DNA from: Amborella trichopoda
Lineage: Eukaryota; Streptophyta; Magnoliopsida; Amborellales; Amborellaceae
Reading direction: 5' to 3'
DNA: 64,000 nt
NCBI RefSeq assembly: GCF_000471905.2
Contig: NW_006499563.1
Span: 1,521,785 to 1,585,784 of the forward strand
In this document: positions 22,522 through 34,224 of the stretch, piece by piece
How the letters are laid out: each line of letters begins with the position of its first letter
Position numbering within the stretch: position 1 is the stretch's first letter
Program-made: the position numbers and the translations under genes
Notes under the pieces: generated by a model
Database searches by the model: none
What the model was told of the DNA's origin: nothing
What the model saw: only the letters and a program-made list of their open reading frames with translations

Positions 22522-23506
22522 GAGAACAAATTCAATAGTTAAATAAAAAGGAACGAAGAAAGTCTTTACCGAGCCAAGCTGAAAAAAAATACCAAGAAAT
22601 AATACCCGAAAAACCAAAAGATTCAACACCCTGTAGTCATTGCAGCTGGTGAAGTGCACAAGATAGCCCACAAAATCGTTGAATAAGAATACTGTCGACA
22701 TGTATACAACCTGGTCTTTGCACTAGATCTTGCGCACAAACAAGAAGCAAGCACAAAAACCAATGTTCACGATCAACACAAAGAAAACATATGACACTAT
22801 AGTCATACACCCAAAGATAATTTGCAGCCTTCTTTATCAATGCAAACGTCCAAAACACTGTGCAAAAACACTTTAGCAAAAAAAAAATGTCCTCCACAAG
22901 AATAATGGATCGAAGAGAGAAAGAAATCCGATCGTAGAGAGAGATCTACGCTCACCCCACAAAAAATAGAATATATCGTGATCTTCTACACAGATCTCAA
23001 AACTTCGTCAAGAGATAACTATGAGTGAACTGGTTCCACCGCGACCTATTCTGAATAACCCTGAAACTTCGCTTTTCATATAGCAAAGAGTCCTTCAATC
23101 ACAAACCGAACCCTTATGTCAATTTCTCCTTCATGCCACGAAAGCATGGACCCAAACTCCTTTAGAAAGCCAACTACTACGTGATAATGGCAGTAAGAAG
23201 ATTGTAATGGACTTGCAAAAAAGAAAGTGCAACAATAGATTGCAAAAAAGGAATTCTTTTCTTGCAAAGAACACAACTTGAGTCAAGATGCAACAATTTG
23301 ACGGTAACCAATAGAATGCAAGAAGAGATTGCAAAAAACTTGGGGCAACTTGCTGGTTCGTTAAAGATCGGTGGACTTTGCTAGTTTGCAACGAAGAATG
23401 AAATAAAACCCAAAGAATCCGTTGAGCCCGTCTTTTGACCCTATAGAAGATCGATCCATGAAAAACCAAAGTATATCCATTGTAGTGATTTTTTTAGGTC
23501 TCAAGA
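22522..23506 (-). other. Untranslated leader of the copia element
   Basis: Roughly 1 kb lies between the PBS and the gag start. It has short frames on minus without family motifs and a purine-rich composition. Long leaders occur in some plant copia lineages. Confidence 0.5.
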
Positions 23507-23523
23507 TTTCTACTCTGATACCA
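23507..23523 (-). other. Primer binding site, initiator tRNA-Met
   Basis: On minus, TGGTATCAGAGTAGAAA abuts the 5' LTR. It matches the start of the plant copia PBS (TGGTATCAGAGC) that pairs with the 3' end of initiator tRNA-Met. Confidence 0.88.
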
Positions 23524-23794
23524 TGTCGAGAGTATGAGATAGAGAAAATGAGTACGTAAGAATTAACGTGGTTCGGTCAATTGGGCCTACATCCACGAAA
23601 GGAAAATTAATCTGTATTATTATAACCTTTCTATGACTTCCTTGTACAGATATATAGAGTTGTACATGATAACATTCTATATTGAAAAGCCCACAATAGG
23701 AAACAAAGATCAGCCTGATTAAGGGAAATCAACATGATTTAGAAAAGTTGACTGATATGCAAATATTGCTCTGACACACTACCCTCTCTCAACA
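23524..23794 (-). repeat. 5' LTR of copia element
   Basis: Runs from tgtcgag to ctcaaca and pairs with 18132-18402. The first inverted-end base pair has mutated (tgtcgag against tgttgag). Confidence 0.92.
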
Positions 23795-23852
23795 TTATAT
23801 AAGTCATTAAGAATGGGTCCTATGAAGTACTCTTGTCATAAATAAGTTCCAC

Positions 23853-23950
23853 AACCAGTTGAAAGGGTGTATGCTATTTTATTTGTGTATGAGTAGGTAA
23901 GTTGTCATGGTGTTTTTATAAGTCAATAAGAATGGGTCCTATAAGTACTT
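23853..23950. repeat. Host tandem-duplication unit, second copy
   Basis: Contains cttgtcataaataag, ttccacaaccagtt, gtatgagtaggtaagttgtc and aatgggtcctat, matching the interrupted first copy at 18035-18131 plus 23795-23850. No coding signal. Confidence 0.75.
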
Positions 23951-24141
23951 CATAGTGCTTACTTTGTATGTTTTTAAATGGTTGTGTTTTTCCATGTGAT
24001 TGGATATCACTTAGCCTTTGCATCGTCTGTACAAACTTTGTTCTAAAAAAGATCTTGTGGTTTTGATGGAGAAGGCTACCCCCTTTCATCGCACACTATT
24101 ACATCTGTTGATATCTATATCCGAAATTTCTCATTGTTATT

Positions 24142-24760
24142 GTTGGCGATTCAAATACCCGAAACCCCAAATTAGCCAAGCACTTAATACCACACATACA
24201 AAATCGAAAATCGAAGTATTTAAATCGATAACATAACAAGCTCAAGGAATCATATCCAATAATTTAGGAAAAATAATCATGAGATGGACTCACCAATTAT
24301 GGAAGGAAATAAAAGAAACAAACCACAACACTACATTTAACATGGTTCACCATAGGGCTACGTCCACAGGCAAGCTAGCAAGTAAAATTCCACAAGAAAT
24401 TTACAAGAAGGATACAATGTTACCTCAATGGAGAAAACTGGTAAAAATCATCACCAAAATACCTTTGTGAAACCATCCAAAACCGACGATCTGCCTTGTG
24501 ATTATCTTTGGATCATCCAAGAACTTGAGCAACATAAGCTCACACAATCTCTCCAAAATAGAGGCATGAAATCACCTTTCTCACCTCTTTCCCTTTCTCC
24601 CCATTACCAAAAGAAACCCTAATATTTTCTAAAGAGAGAACCAAGAAGGAAAAATTACAGGCCCCAAATGTGCCTTTTACAACTTCTATTTGAGTCACCT
24701 TTTTTGTAGTGAGAAAAAATTCCCTAAAAAAATATAAAAGATAAATACATCCTAGTGTTT
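24142..24760 (-). repeat. Putative LTR of the degraded copia fragment
   Basis: The stretch begins tgttggcg and lies just downstream (on minus) of broken copia pol. It has the composition of a copia LTR and leader and no coding motifs. No second copy is present and the far edge is arbitrary, so this is a positional inference. Confidence 0.35.
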
Positions 24761-25930
24761 TTCTATTGCCGATAATAATATCTATCTTGATAGTAAATCA
24801 TCTACTTGTCTGGCCGCTAATTCTCTTGTTTACTTTTCATGAAGCCTAGAGAAGTTACGTTTCATTCCAACTGTCTACTAGAACAGTCTTCGTGAGCATA
24901 TCTACCATATTTTCCTTGGTACCAACTCTCACCAACCGAACCAAATTATCTTCAACAACTTGTCGAATATAATAGTATCATACTAATATGTGATTCCTCC
25001 TCTTGTGGTAAATGAGGTTCTTAGCCAAATTAATGGCACTCATAGCACCACAAAGTATTTCCATGGGTTTGGAGTTGATGCCCAATTCACCAATAAGACC
25101 TTGAATCCAAATTGCTTCTTTGCTTGCTTTCATTGTCTCTATGTACTAGGCCTTCGTGTTGACAATGCCATCATTGATTGAATGTTAAACATTTAACTTA
25201 CCAATTTATATGCGAACTTGAAAACATAACCGGTAGTCGATCTCCCTTTATCAAGATCCAAGGCATAATTTGCATCAATATAGCACTAAATGTGCCCCAA
25301 GTCTTTGCTAAATGTTATAGCATAGTCACTCGTACCTCTCAAATAACGAAGCACTCATTTTGCACCTTTCTAACGAGCTTTTTTGGGATTGGCCATAAAG
25401 CGATACAAGACACCAACCAAATAAACAATGTCTCTAGTATACACCATGACAAACATTAAGCTTCTCACGACACTTGCATATAGCATCTTAGCTATAGTGT
25501 TCTTGTCATCTTTGGTCTTACGACATTGCGTGGAAGACAACTTGAAATTATGAGCTAATAGAGTCTTCACCGGCTTTGCCTTCCTCATACCAAACTTTTC
25601 AAGCATCCTTTTTGCAAAGGCTTTTTGTAAAAGCGACAAAGTCCCACTCCATTGATCTCTCTGCATTTCATTTCCAAGTATTTGTTTTGGATGCTCGAGA
25701 TCTTTCATTTCAAAATTCTTGCTCAAAGATGCCTAGAGGTCATCAATTTTAGCCTTATCATTGCATGCCAAAAACATATAATCAACACACGTCTAACATC
25801 AAATATGCACCATCATTAAAAAACTTCATATAAACACAATAGTCATAATCACTACTTTCGTGTCCAAGACTAACAATGAACATGTCAAAAGTTTTATACC
25901 ATTATTTTGATGCTTGTTTAAGTCCATATT
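24760..25930 (-). pseudogene. pol: Copia pol 3' fragment (RT end and RNase H)
   Basis: The frame at 25370-25726 has SKNFEMKDLEHPKQILGNEM, the copia RT segment that follows YVDD, then KRMLEKFGM and a Y-x-VGVLYRFMANPKKA region leading into RNase H. Upstream at 25740-25920 the phrase KTFDMFIVSLG is readable, and downstream toward 24800 several broken RNase H pieces. Many stops are present. It is a second, older copia family, unrelated to the complete element at 18132. Confidence 0.75.
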
Positions 25931-26689
25931 TAGATTTCTTCTACTTTCACACTAGCTTTTCCTTTCCTTTCTGAAGAAATCATTCTAGTTGTTAATATAC
26001 GCTTTGATGCAGAGAAGATGGAGGAACAAATAATTAAAATAAATATAATAATAAAAGGTGAGAGAATATACCCTCTTTCTAGTTCAGCAAAGGAGTCCAC
26101 CACAAAGATATTTTCATAAGACCCAATTTTTTTACTCAAATCCAGTTCTCTATTGTCTACAATAAAGGCACAACTCTCTTTTAAATACACTTAGAAGAAA
26201 GAAAAATAAACAAATAAAAACCCACAAAAAATAAATTCTCTCTCTCTCTCTCTCTCTCTAAAACTAAATTACATCTCTACCTCCCTATATTCTTTCACGT
26301 GAAGCTTCAATATCTCTTCTTTATCTCATTTTTCTCCCATGTGAATTTCTACCCCTTCCCAAATCCTTCCAAAAATATTAGCTCTTAATCTATTCCACAA
26401 AAGCCTCTTAAAAATAACAACACATACCAAACTTACGATTTTTCTTGTGAAAACTAACCAACCCAATTGTTACTTATCACCAAAACAACTCATGCACCAA
26501 AATCCTCCCTCCTCCCAACTTAACTTATCCTAGTGTATATTTTGAAAATAAATAAATAAAAAATGATAACATTAAAATTTTGATTTTTCTTAATCTCTTT
26601 GTGCATTGTTCTCCCAGAGTTGGAAAAAGCTCGACATTAAGTTTGACTCAGAGTGGATCCCTTTCCTCACCATGTATGATTATTCCTGA
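25931..26689. other. Sequence between copia and gypsy remnants, nothing recognised
   Basis: Contains a (CT)n microsatellite at about 26236-26260 and otherwise AT-rich sequence. The frame at 25930-26190 has a hydrophobic stretch but no family signature and sits next to transposon debris. Confidence 0.4.
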
Positions 26690-27337
26690 AACTTGATCTT
26701 CTCTTGAACTTCTTCCCCTTCCTTAGTCAAGTGTACCTCCACCTATTTTTTAGGCATTCATATACATGGTGTCCTGTTTCATTGCACCAGTAACAAGTAA
26801 TCTTTGAAGTATCCCATTTTCTTCACTAAAGTTTGGTAGGGCAGGAACCTCCTTTTGAGTGTAAAATCGTTTTTCGATGCCATTGGTATTTAGTATCTAC
26901 TCGTAAAGTAATTTGAAAAACTTCACTTAAAGTCCTTGATTGAAGTAGAAAAACATCGTCCCTAGTCGTTGGTTGAAGGCCATTTACATATCGAGCAACG
27001 TTTTGTCTTTTTGTCACTTGGAGGTTGTTTCGAGCTACTAATCAAGTATAATCTTCCACTTTCTTCTCATTCTGTCGAAGAGTTTGGAGTTCTTGAAAGA
27101 ATTTTTCTCATGATCCACAAGAAGAAACTTTTCTTTCAATTTCTTTTTCATCCTTTTCCAGACGATAATTTTCCCCTTTTCACTACGAAGTCATGATTGT
27201 TGAACTTGCTCCCACCAGATCACAGCTTGCTCGCAAAGCTTGGTTGCAACAGGTTTAACCTTATGTTCCTTTGGTAATTCACTCTATTCAAAACATTTTT
27301 TAACTGCACTTAACCAATCAATAAAATCCTCTATGTG
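26690..27337 (-). pseudogene. gag: Gypsy (chromovirus-like) gag remnant with zinc knuckle
   Basis: On minus the order is typical of plant chromovirus-like gag: a Trp-containing region (WWEQVQQS near 27205-27230), the KKKLKEKFL block (about 27135-27165), VARYVNGLQPTTRDDVFLL (26955-27017) and a zinc knuckle C-x2-C-x4-H-x4-C reading CYWCNETGHHVYEC at 26754-26798. The N-terminus is missing: the gag reading abuts the LTR at 27338 directly, so the junction cuts into gag. Stops break it in several places. Downstream pol is not seen. Confidence 0.75.
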
Positions 27338-28352
27338 TGTTTACAGTGCAAAATCTGACAAATCTTTAGAGGAAGATCCCTCGGATTTGAACACCACAAA
27401 CTGATTTTAATAGAAGTGATAGTGAATGTGGGAAAAATCAAGTTCTAATTTGAGGCCAAATCTGCTCAGTAATGGGCAGATCTGCTCTCAGATCAGTGGT
27501 AGAGCCAGCATTTATCCGAAATACGAAACATTGAATAAAAAGAAATAAACTAACTATTTCTAATTAAAATGCAATAAAAGGAAGAAACAAGGAAGAGTGA
27601 AAGAAATATACCAGACTGGGCCAGATGGCTCGAGACTCTCGAGGTTTCGAGGCCTCGCCCATATCAGAACCGGTGTCCTCTTATTTTTCTCTCTTCAGGT
27701 TTTGACCAGGCCTTGGCCTGGTTGAATGGGTTTTCTTGATCTAAGGATGACTGAAACTAGGGTTTTCCTAGGTCTAGGTTTTTTAGGTCTAGTTTTTTTT
27801 TTGTTTTGAGCTAACTCTTTTCTGACCTAATTCTTAGAAGAAACCACTCAAACAACCACGAATTTTCCTTTTTATAGATTGGGAATCGACTAAAAAAGGC
27901 AACTTACCATCACCAGCGAATTGCCACCGCCAAACTACTATTCTAGGACTCCCAGGTCTGGGCGACCAAACTGGGCTAAATTTCGGGGAACTTTACCCGC
28001 ACAGCTGGGGAACCTTTGGAAGGAGGAAACTGACGTTTTCGAGTAGTCTGGTTTGGGAAACACTGGTAGTGTCACCCAGGTCATGACTGCTCAAAAATGA
28101 AAATTTCCTATTAATGGCCAACCTAGGGTTGTCAAGGTGCTTCCTGCAAAAAATCATCCAATTTGGATCTATCTAGGCTAGGCGACACTTCCAGTGTCAC
28201 CCAGTCCAGACTGGGTTACAGGGTAGGCAGAATGGTTCTAGATCATTAGGTAGGTAGTGTGGATTATAGTTTGGGGGGTTTACTAGGATAATGTGGTTCT
28301 AAAGCTTCAGGAAAACCACATAATTTGCTAGATTAAAAATGAGGAGTGTACA
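27338..28352 (-). repeat. LTR related to 7497-8241, opposite orientation
   Basis: On minus it starts tgtacactcc after a polypurine tract and ends ctgtaaaca. It aligns along its length with 7497-8241, sharing ggttttcctgaa near the start, gcgaggcctcgaaacctc in the middle and gatccgagggatcttcctc near the end. It is about 270 bases longer than the other copy. Confidence 0.7.
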
Positions 28353-28615
28353 TTTGCCCCTCTTTGGCACTCCCTGTCCTTTGAGGGACAGGTGAGTGGT
28401 AAAGAAGTGGACACTTTGGCGTTCAGTATTCTTCGAGGGATAGATGAGCGACAAAGATGGTGGTGTTCCCTATCCTTCGAGGGTCAGGTGAACGATAAAA
28501 TAATATAGACATTTTAAATTTCATTCTGATGTTACGTGGTCAGAGGGCTCACCAACTAATCCCTTTATGTCATTGTGCTCCCGAGCTCACCCACCTAGGG
28601 CATTTTCATCCTAGG
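28353..28615 (-). mobile_element. 3' internal end and PPT of the same gypsy family
   Basis: On minus this matches 7235-7496, including gtgggtgag, gccctctgaccacgt, the ccctcgaagga phrase and the final tgccaaagaggggcaa polypurine tract. The match ends near 28615, where a Tat-type LTR begins, so this is a junction of two elements. Confidence 0.65.
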
Positions 28616-29504
28616 GTTTTCGACGTGAGAGCAAACGCAACTCAATTTCGTGCTCGGACAAAGATTTTGCAGTCTTGGGTTTTTGGCCGGAATCTTAATT
28701 CTGGCGGTCGAAATTTGCAGTCACTTCGACACCTTCTTGTGTGAAATCCAACCGTTCATCATGTACAAGATTCAGACCAAAGATAGCGCTAGACATTATG
28801 CACACGATGGAACTAGTCTCTGGTCAATCCGATGCGCGAGCACCATGATTTTCCAACTCGAGCGAGACGTGTTGCTGCTGATTTTCCTGCAACTTTCTTC
28901 ACGAATCAACAACTTCTCTCTAGCGTTTCTCCCTGTTCGGGCGTCGTCACGGGGCGTGCCATATATCAAAACGCTCGTTTTGACGAGACGAATATGCTTA
29001 CAAAATTTGAGCACTATCTGACTTAGGACGAATGAGATATGGTTCCCAAAATTCACTACCCGAGACTATAAAAACAATCACCATTAATGGTGATTTGGTG
29101 TAGGAAGGGCACATCGGAATAGTGTGCGACCTACCCGTTTTCGATATTTTACCCATAAATTTATCTTGGAGCCCCCAATTAAGCTGAAACTTGACCTATG
29201 GGGGCTTTCGACCGTGTCGAATCCAATGGCGGTGGTCTCATAGCAATTTGACACACCAAAAATATAATTCAAGTTAAAGGGTCCATTTCATGGTACTAGA
29301 GGCTTTGTTTGCACTGCTTTAGACATGTCAAATTGTGATGAAACTTGACAAGTGACGTTTTGAAGTGCTTAAGAACATTTTGACTTGTTCTAGGGAAATT
29401 CTAAGACTGTCGATAATTCCACTATAATTCAGGCTTTTATTGACCATCTTCTCTTTTTTTATTCCGGATCGAGGACCTAAGGTGTTGAAAAATGTCTTCA
29501 AACA
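28616..29504 (-). repeat. Tat-type LTR fragment, 5' (U3) portion
   Basis: On minus it begins TGTTTGAAGACATTTTTC after ggtggggcaagc and aligns with 35842-36720 on plus over nearly 900 bases. Shared phrases include gaccaccgccattgga, gtcaagtttcagcttaattgg and cgtgacgacg. The alignment stops near 28616. The rest of the LTR is missing or replaced by the other gypsy family. Confidence 0.7.
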
Positions 29505-30727
29505 GCTTGCCCCACCAAATGTTATGCTTCGAGAGAAGTGAGAAGGACAACATTCGAAAAATTTCCTTCGGCTTTATTACTTTTTCTTCCTAGCCACAGG
29601 ACCACGTGAACGTCGAGGAGATCCACGCAATGTTGTAACTAGGATGCTCAGACATTTGAATGTAATGTACAGGTCCATCCATGGAGACTTTAGGGGGAGA
29701 AGAGACTTTTTTGAGGGATCCTATCGAAGTCCTCACTCTCAAGGGATTATTTGTGATTCTAACAGCTAAGGATTTTGTACGGACCTTGTTGGTCAGGATC
29801 AGGCCCGTCTAACAGTCGAGTGCCATGCTGAAGGGAATTTTTACCATTTGGTCTAAGCTTGTTAGTTTTGTTGTTTGTTCTGGATGTTATGTTGAAGGGC
29901 CTTTGGTTGGTGTCCGTCTGCGTGGTGCACCAAATTATACTTGGTGGGCAGGGTACCTCAGTTTATCAAGGTGACCAGTTGTGAGTATAACCCCTGCCTA
30001 CTGCTAAGCATTTTTCTGCATAACAGGTCCAAGTTCATGCTGAATTGGCCCTCTTGGGGCACCTTCAGAATCCTGGAGTGCGTTATTGACCTCATGAGAA
30101 TAATGCTCTTCCTCATGAGACTTGTCTTACCTTCTTGGCGAGTCTTATGTCTTTCGAGTCCTTTTTGTAAATGGATGCAGGCTGTCAGAATCTTGCTTGA
30201 CGTCGTGGCTTTCGAGTCCTTTTTGTAAATGACCTCGTGGGAATAGTCCTTTTTGTAAAAGTCTTCAGGACTTGTGCGATGCCTTTTATTGTCATGCGAC
30301 CAGGACGTGCACTACAGTTTAAGGTGATACAACTTGGACCATGGTGGAGAAGGATGGCAGTTTGTTGAGGCCATGGAGTGAGTATTGTGGTAGTTTGACT
30401 CACTTTGGGGAGATGGCATGAGGCTACCTATGAAAGATGGATGATGTATGAATGGAAGGTGAAAAGTGGTGACCCACTAGCTTACGATGAGTATGGATGA
30501 TGGGATGGCTCGTCGTTTTGTGAGCATGGGTGAGACTCACTGGGGAATGATGGAGGGTGATGAAATGAATGGGCTCACTGAATGAATGGGCTCACTTGGG
30601 AGGTAATGAAGGTGGTGCGGGCACACGGATGGGTCGGCTAGGGAAGACGTATGTGAAGATTCCTGTAAAGGGTGTGTACACGTGCGTGAGGGCATGTTTA
30701 AGGTCATGCCTCCGGGACCTATACAAA

Positions 30728-31070
30728 ATAGGTTAACATCATGAGGCCAGGACGTGCACTTTGGTTTAAGGTCATATAGCTTGGACTGTGGTTATGTAGT
30801 TTAGAGTCATGCAACTAAGCCCATGCAGTTTAAGGTCGTACAACTAGGCCTTCGTTACAGTTTAAGGTCATGTAGTTTAGATCATAGTGCTAAGCCTTTT
30901 AATGTCATGCGGTCAGGACATGCACTATGGTTTAAGGTCATATAACTTTGACCATGGCTATGCAATTTAAAGTCATGCAATTAGGACCATGCAGTTTAAA
31001 GTCGTGTAACTAGACCTTCGCTATTATTTAAGGTCATGTAGTTTGGACCATGGAGTTTAAGGTTTTGCAT
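30728..31070. repeat. Tandem repeat of about 167 bp, with inner units of about 30 bp
   Basis: Two long copies start catgaggccaggacgtgcac (about 30740) and catgcggtcaggacatgcac (about 30904). Each is built from shorter variants of tttaaggtcatg(c/t)a(g/a)tt. A further partial copy lies at about 30292-30345. The nested periodicity suggests stepwise amplification. Confidence 0.75.
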
Positions 31071-33009
31071 CTAGATTAAAGCTGTGCAATTTAAGGTCAT
31101 GCAACACGGACCATTATGTGGGTCACCTAGTAGGTGAAGAAGCTTTATGGGGTGATAGGTCTGTGGATAGCTATCTGAATCCTTGGGGATAAAATGATCA
31201 AGACCAACAAGGGGTTTAGATGGAGAAGCAGACCCCACTAGGGATTAGGGGACAAGTATGTATTCCTAAGGTGAAAGATGGAAATCCATGGGGAATATGC
31301 TCATGGAAGGTAACCCGATAGCTTAGTGCGAGACTGACCCACAAGGGATTGAAGGGGTAAGCATGACCTTTTTGGCATACACCTAAGTCCACTGGGAATG
31401 ATGGGTTGCAATCTGGTATAACTGCTACAAGGGATAATGGCAGAATACTTATAGTGGTGATCGAGTTTAGACATGTGCGACGCCAACCACGGACATCAGC
31501 AACACTCGCGGCGGTAGCACTGACTCACACAAAGCTAGCACGAGTGGCGCTAGCATGCACATGAGTGGTCATGGGCAGCGGTAGCACTAACATGCATGGC
31601 GCTAGCACAGGCAGCGCTGGTTGCACGCGGCATTAGTCACAAGCGGCAATACAGAACACAGTTGGCGTTAGCCTGAGTTTGGGCCCCAGGTTTGGGCCTG
31701 GTCCGGCCTTGGCCAATTTGAAGGTTGATGCTTGGCGTTGCACAGGAGGCGGTAGGCCTCTGTTCGGGCCTTGGGTCTGAGCCCGACCCAGTCCGGCCCA
31801 TTGTTGTTTAGCCTTCAGGGACCTGCCTGGTATTCTTGCTTTGTGAGGGGCACTTCAAGGGAGCTTCGCCTCTATAATTAACCCCATTTTTACCATTTTA
31901 CTGAAGGTAAAAATTGCTAAGTTTAACAGTGAGCGAAAGAAGAGACTTCCGACAAGAACTCCGGCGAGTGCACAGAGACGCAAGTATTTCGAAAAGTTTA
32001 GCATCTTCGACAGGGTGTCCACAGGAGTTTGTAGGGGAGTGCTAAGGTTTCCGCTGAGGAATAGATGGTTTAGGTGAAGAAGGGAGAATTCCTGGGGGTT
32101 GTAAAGGTATTTCGATAGGGATTCTAGGTCACTGAAGAGGTGGGAAAGAGGCAAGGGAGGGTCGCCGAGCATTTTTGTGGAGTTTTTATTGTTTCCCAAT
32201 GGTTTTCCATCATCGGGGAGTAGTGGGAGAGTAGCAACAGGGCTTTTCCGAAGAGTGGAAGTGGTTTCCCAGTGGGCAACAAAGGTCGTAGGGAGGGGGA
32301 CAGTTGCAAGAAGATGAAGGGCCTCGGGAATTCGATCAGTCGTAGAAGACGAGGAGTCTCGGGAAGGTGCACAGTCATCTAGGAGACGAAGAGTCATAGG
32401 CATCTGAAGGGTCGTGGGGATATGAAGGGTTTTAGGACGGTGAAGGGTCACCGTCGCGAGTGAACACGCGTAATGATAGTGAACACTATCGGCATTAGCC
32501 TCAGCCAGCTTTAGCCCTTTGTTCGACACAGTCGGCATTACCCTTAGTCAGCGTTGGCCCTTTGTCAGACATTGCCGACGTTTTTTCTTGAAATGATATT
32601 CAGCGTTATCCATTAAAGACACTGACGGTGTTAGCCTCACATGGCGCTAATCAGTGCCTTAGTCGCGCATGGACAGGGGCATGACGCGTACAACATTGAT
32701 CATGTGTGGCAGTGAATTGCACACGGTGATTGCTGCACATGGCGCTAAGTGATGTGCGACGATGATCACACACGACGCTGACTTGAGTGGGCAAAGGGTG
32801 GTGACCAATGGTAAGGTTGGGCTCATAAAGCCTGTTGGAATCCATGCCCTCAAGCACAATTGTGAACTCCATGTTGTTCTTTGGAATGACACTCACTGTG
32901 AAGAGAGCATGCTTTCCATCATAGGCCAGTTCCTTGCTAGAGAAGTTGGCTTTGTATGTTTGATATTCTCAATCAAAGCGCTTTCACCTTCTCCGATTGT
33001 GAGAACCAT

Positions 33010-33180
33010 CTTTGGCCTGTAACCGTCCTGTTCTCGTCAGATGTAAGAGAAGCCCTGTGGTCAGCTGTTCTCTTTTCTTCTGATGCGAGTGGAATTTTTG
33101 GCTTGTAACCATCCTCTTTTCCTCAGATGCAAGAGCGACGCTGAGCTGTTCTCTTTTCCTCAGATGCAAGAGATTTGTAA
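33010..33180. repeat. Short tandem repeats with ttctcttttcctcagatgcaagag
   Basis: The phrases tgtaaccatcctcttttc and cagatgcaagag recur three to four times within 170 bases. It lies about 200 bases downstream (on minus) of the integrase end. Confidence 0.65.
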
Positions 33181-33383
33181 CCTCTCTAACAATGGGCTTT
33201 GATTGTGACTTGTAACTCCTTTTAATGCAATAAAAAGAGTTAAACTTTGTTTGAACTGTCTTGCTTCCTCTTTTTGTTTTACTCTTTTATTCATAACTCA
33301 TTGAATACTTTGAGAGCATATAAGGGATAATACTTCTTTAGGTATCGCCCATTGATGGGGGGCATCGCCTCCTCTCTATCAGG

Positions 33384-34224
33384 TTATGTCAGTATGTAAG
33401 CTCCATTTGGCGAGACTTTCTTGACTATAAAGGGGCCTTTCCATTTAGGTTCAAACTTCCCTTTACGCCTCCCATGAATTACGATCGGCCTCTTAACGGC
33501 TAGAACCAGGTCCCCACGAGCGAATGAGCGAACCTTGACTGACTTGTCAAAGGCTCTCTTCATCCTCCCCTGGTTGAGTTCGAGATTCTGCTGAGCTTCA
33601 AGCCTTTTTTCATCAAGTGCATCAAATTCTTGATAGAGAAGCTTGACTCTCTCATCTTCAGTTAATCCCTGTTGTCTAACGACTCTTAATGAGGGGAGCT
33701 GAATCTCAAGTTTCAAAACCGCTTCACCCCCCATAGACTAGGGAATAAGGAGTGGAATTAGTAGTATTTCGTATGGTAGTACGATAGGCGCACAGTTCTT
33801 CTGGAAGCTTTTCATGCCAGTTCTTCTTTTTCTTTGATACTGACTTCCTTAATACGTAGCATAAAGTCTTATTAAAAGCCTCAGATAGGCCATTCGCTCG
33901 AGGCTGGTACATAGTTGAATACTTCCACTCGAAACCAAGCTGGTTAGCCAAGTGATTAATATGATGGCTTCGAAATTGAGGGCCATTGTCAGATATAATC
34001 TGGTCAGGCACCCCAAACCGGTATATGATATGATGCCAGACGAAATTGGCCAACGTAGCCCCAGGAACTTGCTTGAGTGGGGCTGCTTCAGCCCATTTTG
34101 AGAAATAATATGTCGCTGCTAGAATGAAGACTTGGCCTATTTGCAGAAGGAGGATCAATTGGTCCCGGGTCATAAAGGGTACCCAATCCAAGACCTGGAT
34201 GCACTGATAGGGAGTGGCTCTCAT
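33384..34224 (-). pseudogene. pol: Gypsy integrase remnant, Tat-like
   Basis: The core carries a YYFSKWAEAAPLKQV region, RFGVPDQIISDNGPQF with the second catalytic Asp, and NGLSEAFNKTL with the catalytic Glu. The C-terminal frame (33384-33734) has ARGDLVLAVKRP and KGKFEPKWKGPFIVKKVSPNGAY, the gypsy integrase C-terminal domain. The two frames overlap at a run of six G on minus near 33730, so a single-base length change in the run shifts the frame. The N-terminal zinc-binding part and first catalytic Asp are not visible. No chromodomain signature follows. Confidence 0.85.

Larger units (their letters stand above)
18132..23794 (-). mobile_element. Complete but decayed Ty1/copia retrotransposon
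   Basis: The 5663-bp element has 271-bp LTRs at both ends, a PBS for initiator tRNA-Met, gag, protease, integrase, reverse transcriptase and RNase H in copia order on the minus strand, and a polypurine tract. The target duplication ttata is exact (18127-18131 and 23795-23799). By eye the LTRs differ at about 38 of 271 positions (about 86% identity), so the insertion is old. Stops and frameshifts break gag and pol repeatedly, so it cannot be autonomous now. Confidence 0.93.
29517..33383 (-). other. Long 3' tail of the Tat-type element
   Basis: No frame with family motifs is found in this 3.9 kb. The longest (31855-32538 on minus) has no recognisable domain. The tail holds repeats of tcgagtcctttttgtaaatg at 30145-30260, a tandem array at 30728-31070, a ggcgctagcac-rich stretch at 31480-31680 and short repeats at 33010-33180. 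Confidence 0.5.
28616..34224 (-). mobile_element. Tat-lineage gypsy element, 3' half
   Basis: On minus: integrase (34224 to 33384), a non-coding tail of about 3.9 kb with tandem repeats, a polypurine tract at 29505-29516 and an LTR fragment (29504 to 28616). Integrase without an obvious chromodomain followed by a long tail fits the Tat/Ogre lineage. The upstream half (gag, protease, RT) is absent: near 34200 it meets a plus-oriented element head to head. Confidence 0.65.

Noticed and set aside
30728..31070. Possible RNA gene from repeated stem-like phrases
   Set aside because: The pattern is a degenerate tandem repeat in a retroelement tail; no tRNA or rRNA core is recognisable.
31855..32538. 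227-residue minus frame in the Tat-type tail
   Set aside because: No recognisable domain, in a tail full of repeats with no matching frame in other pieces. It could be an extra ORF but I cannot support it.
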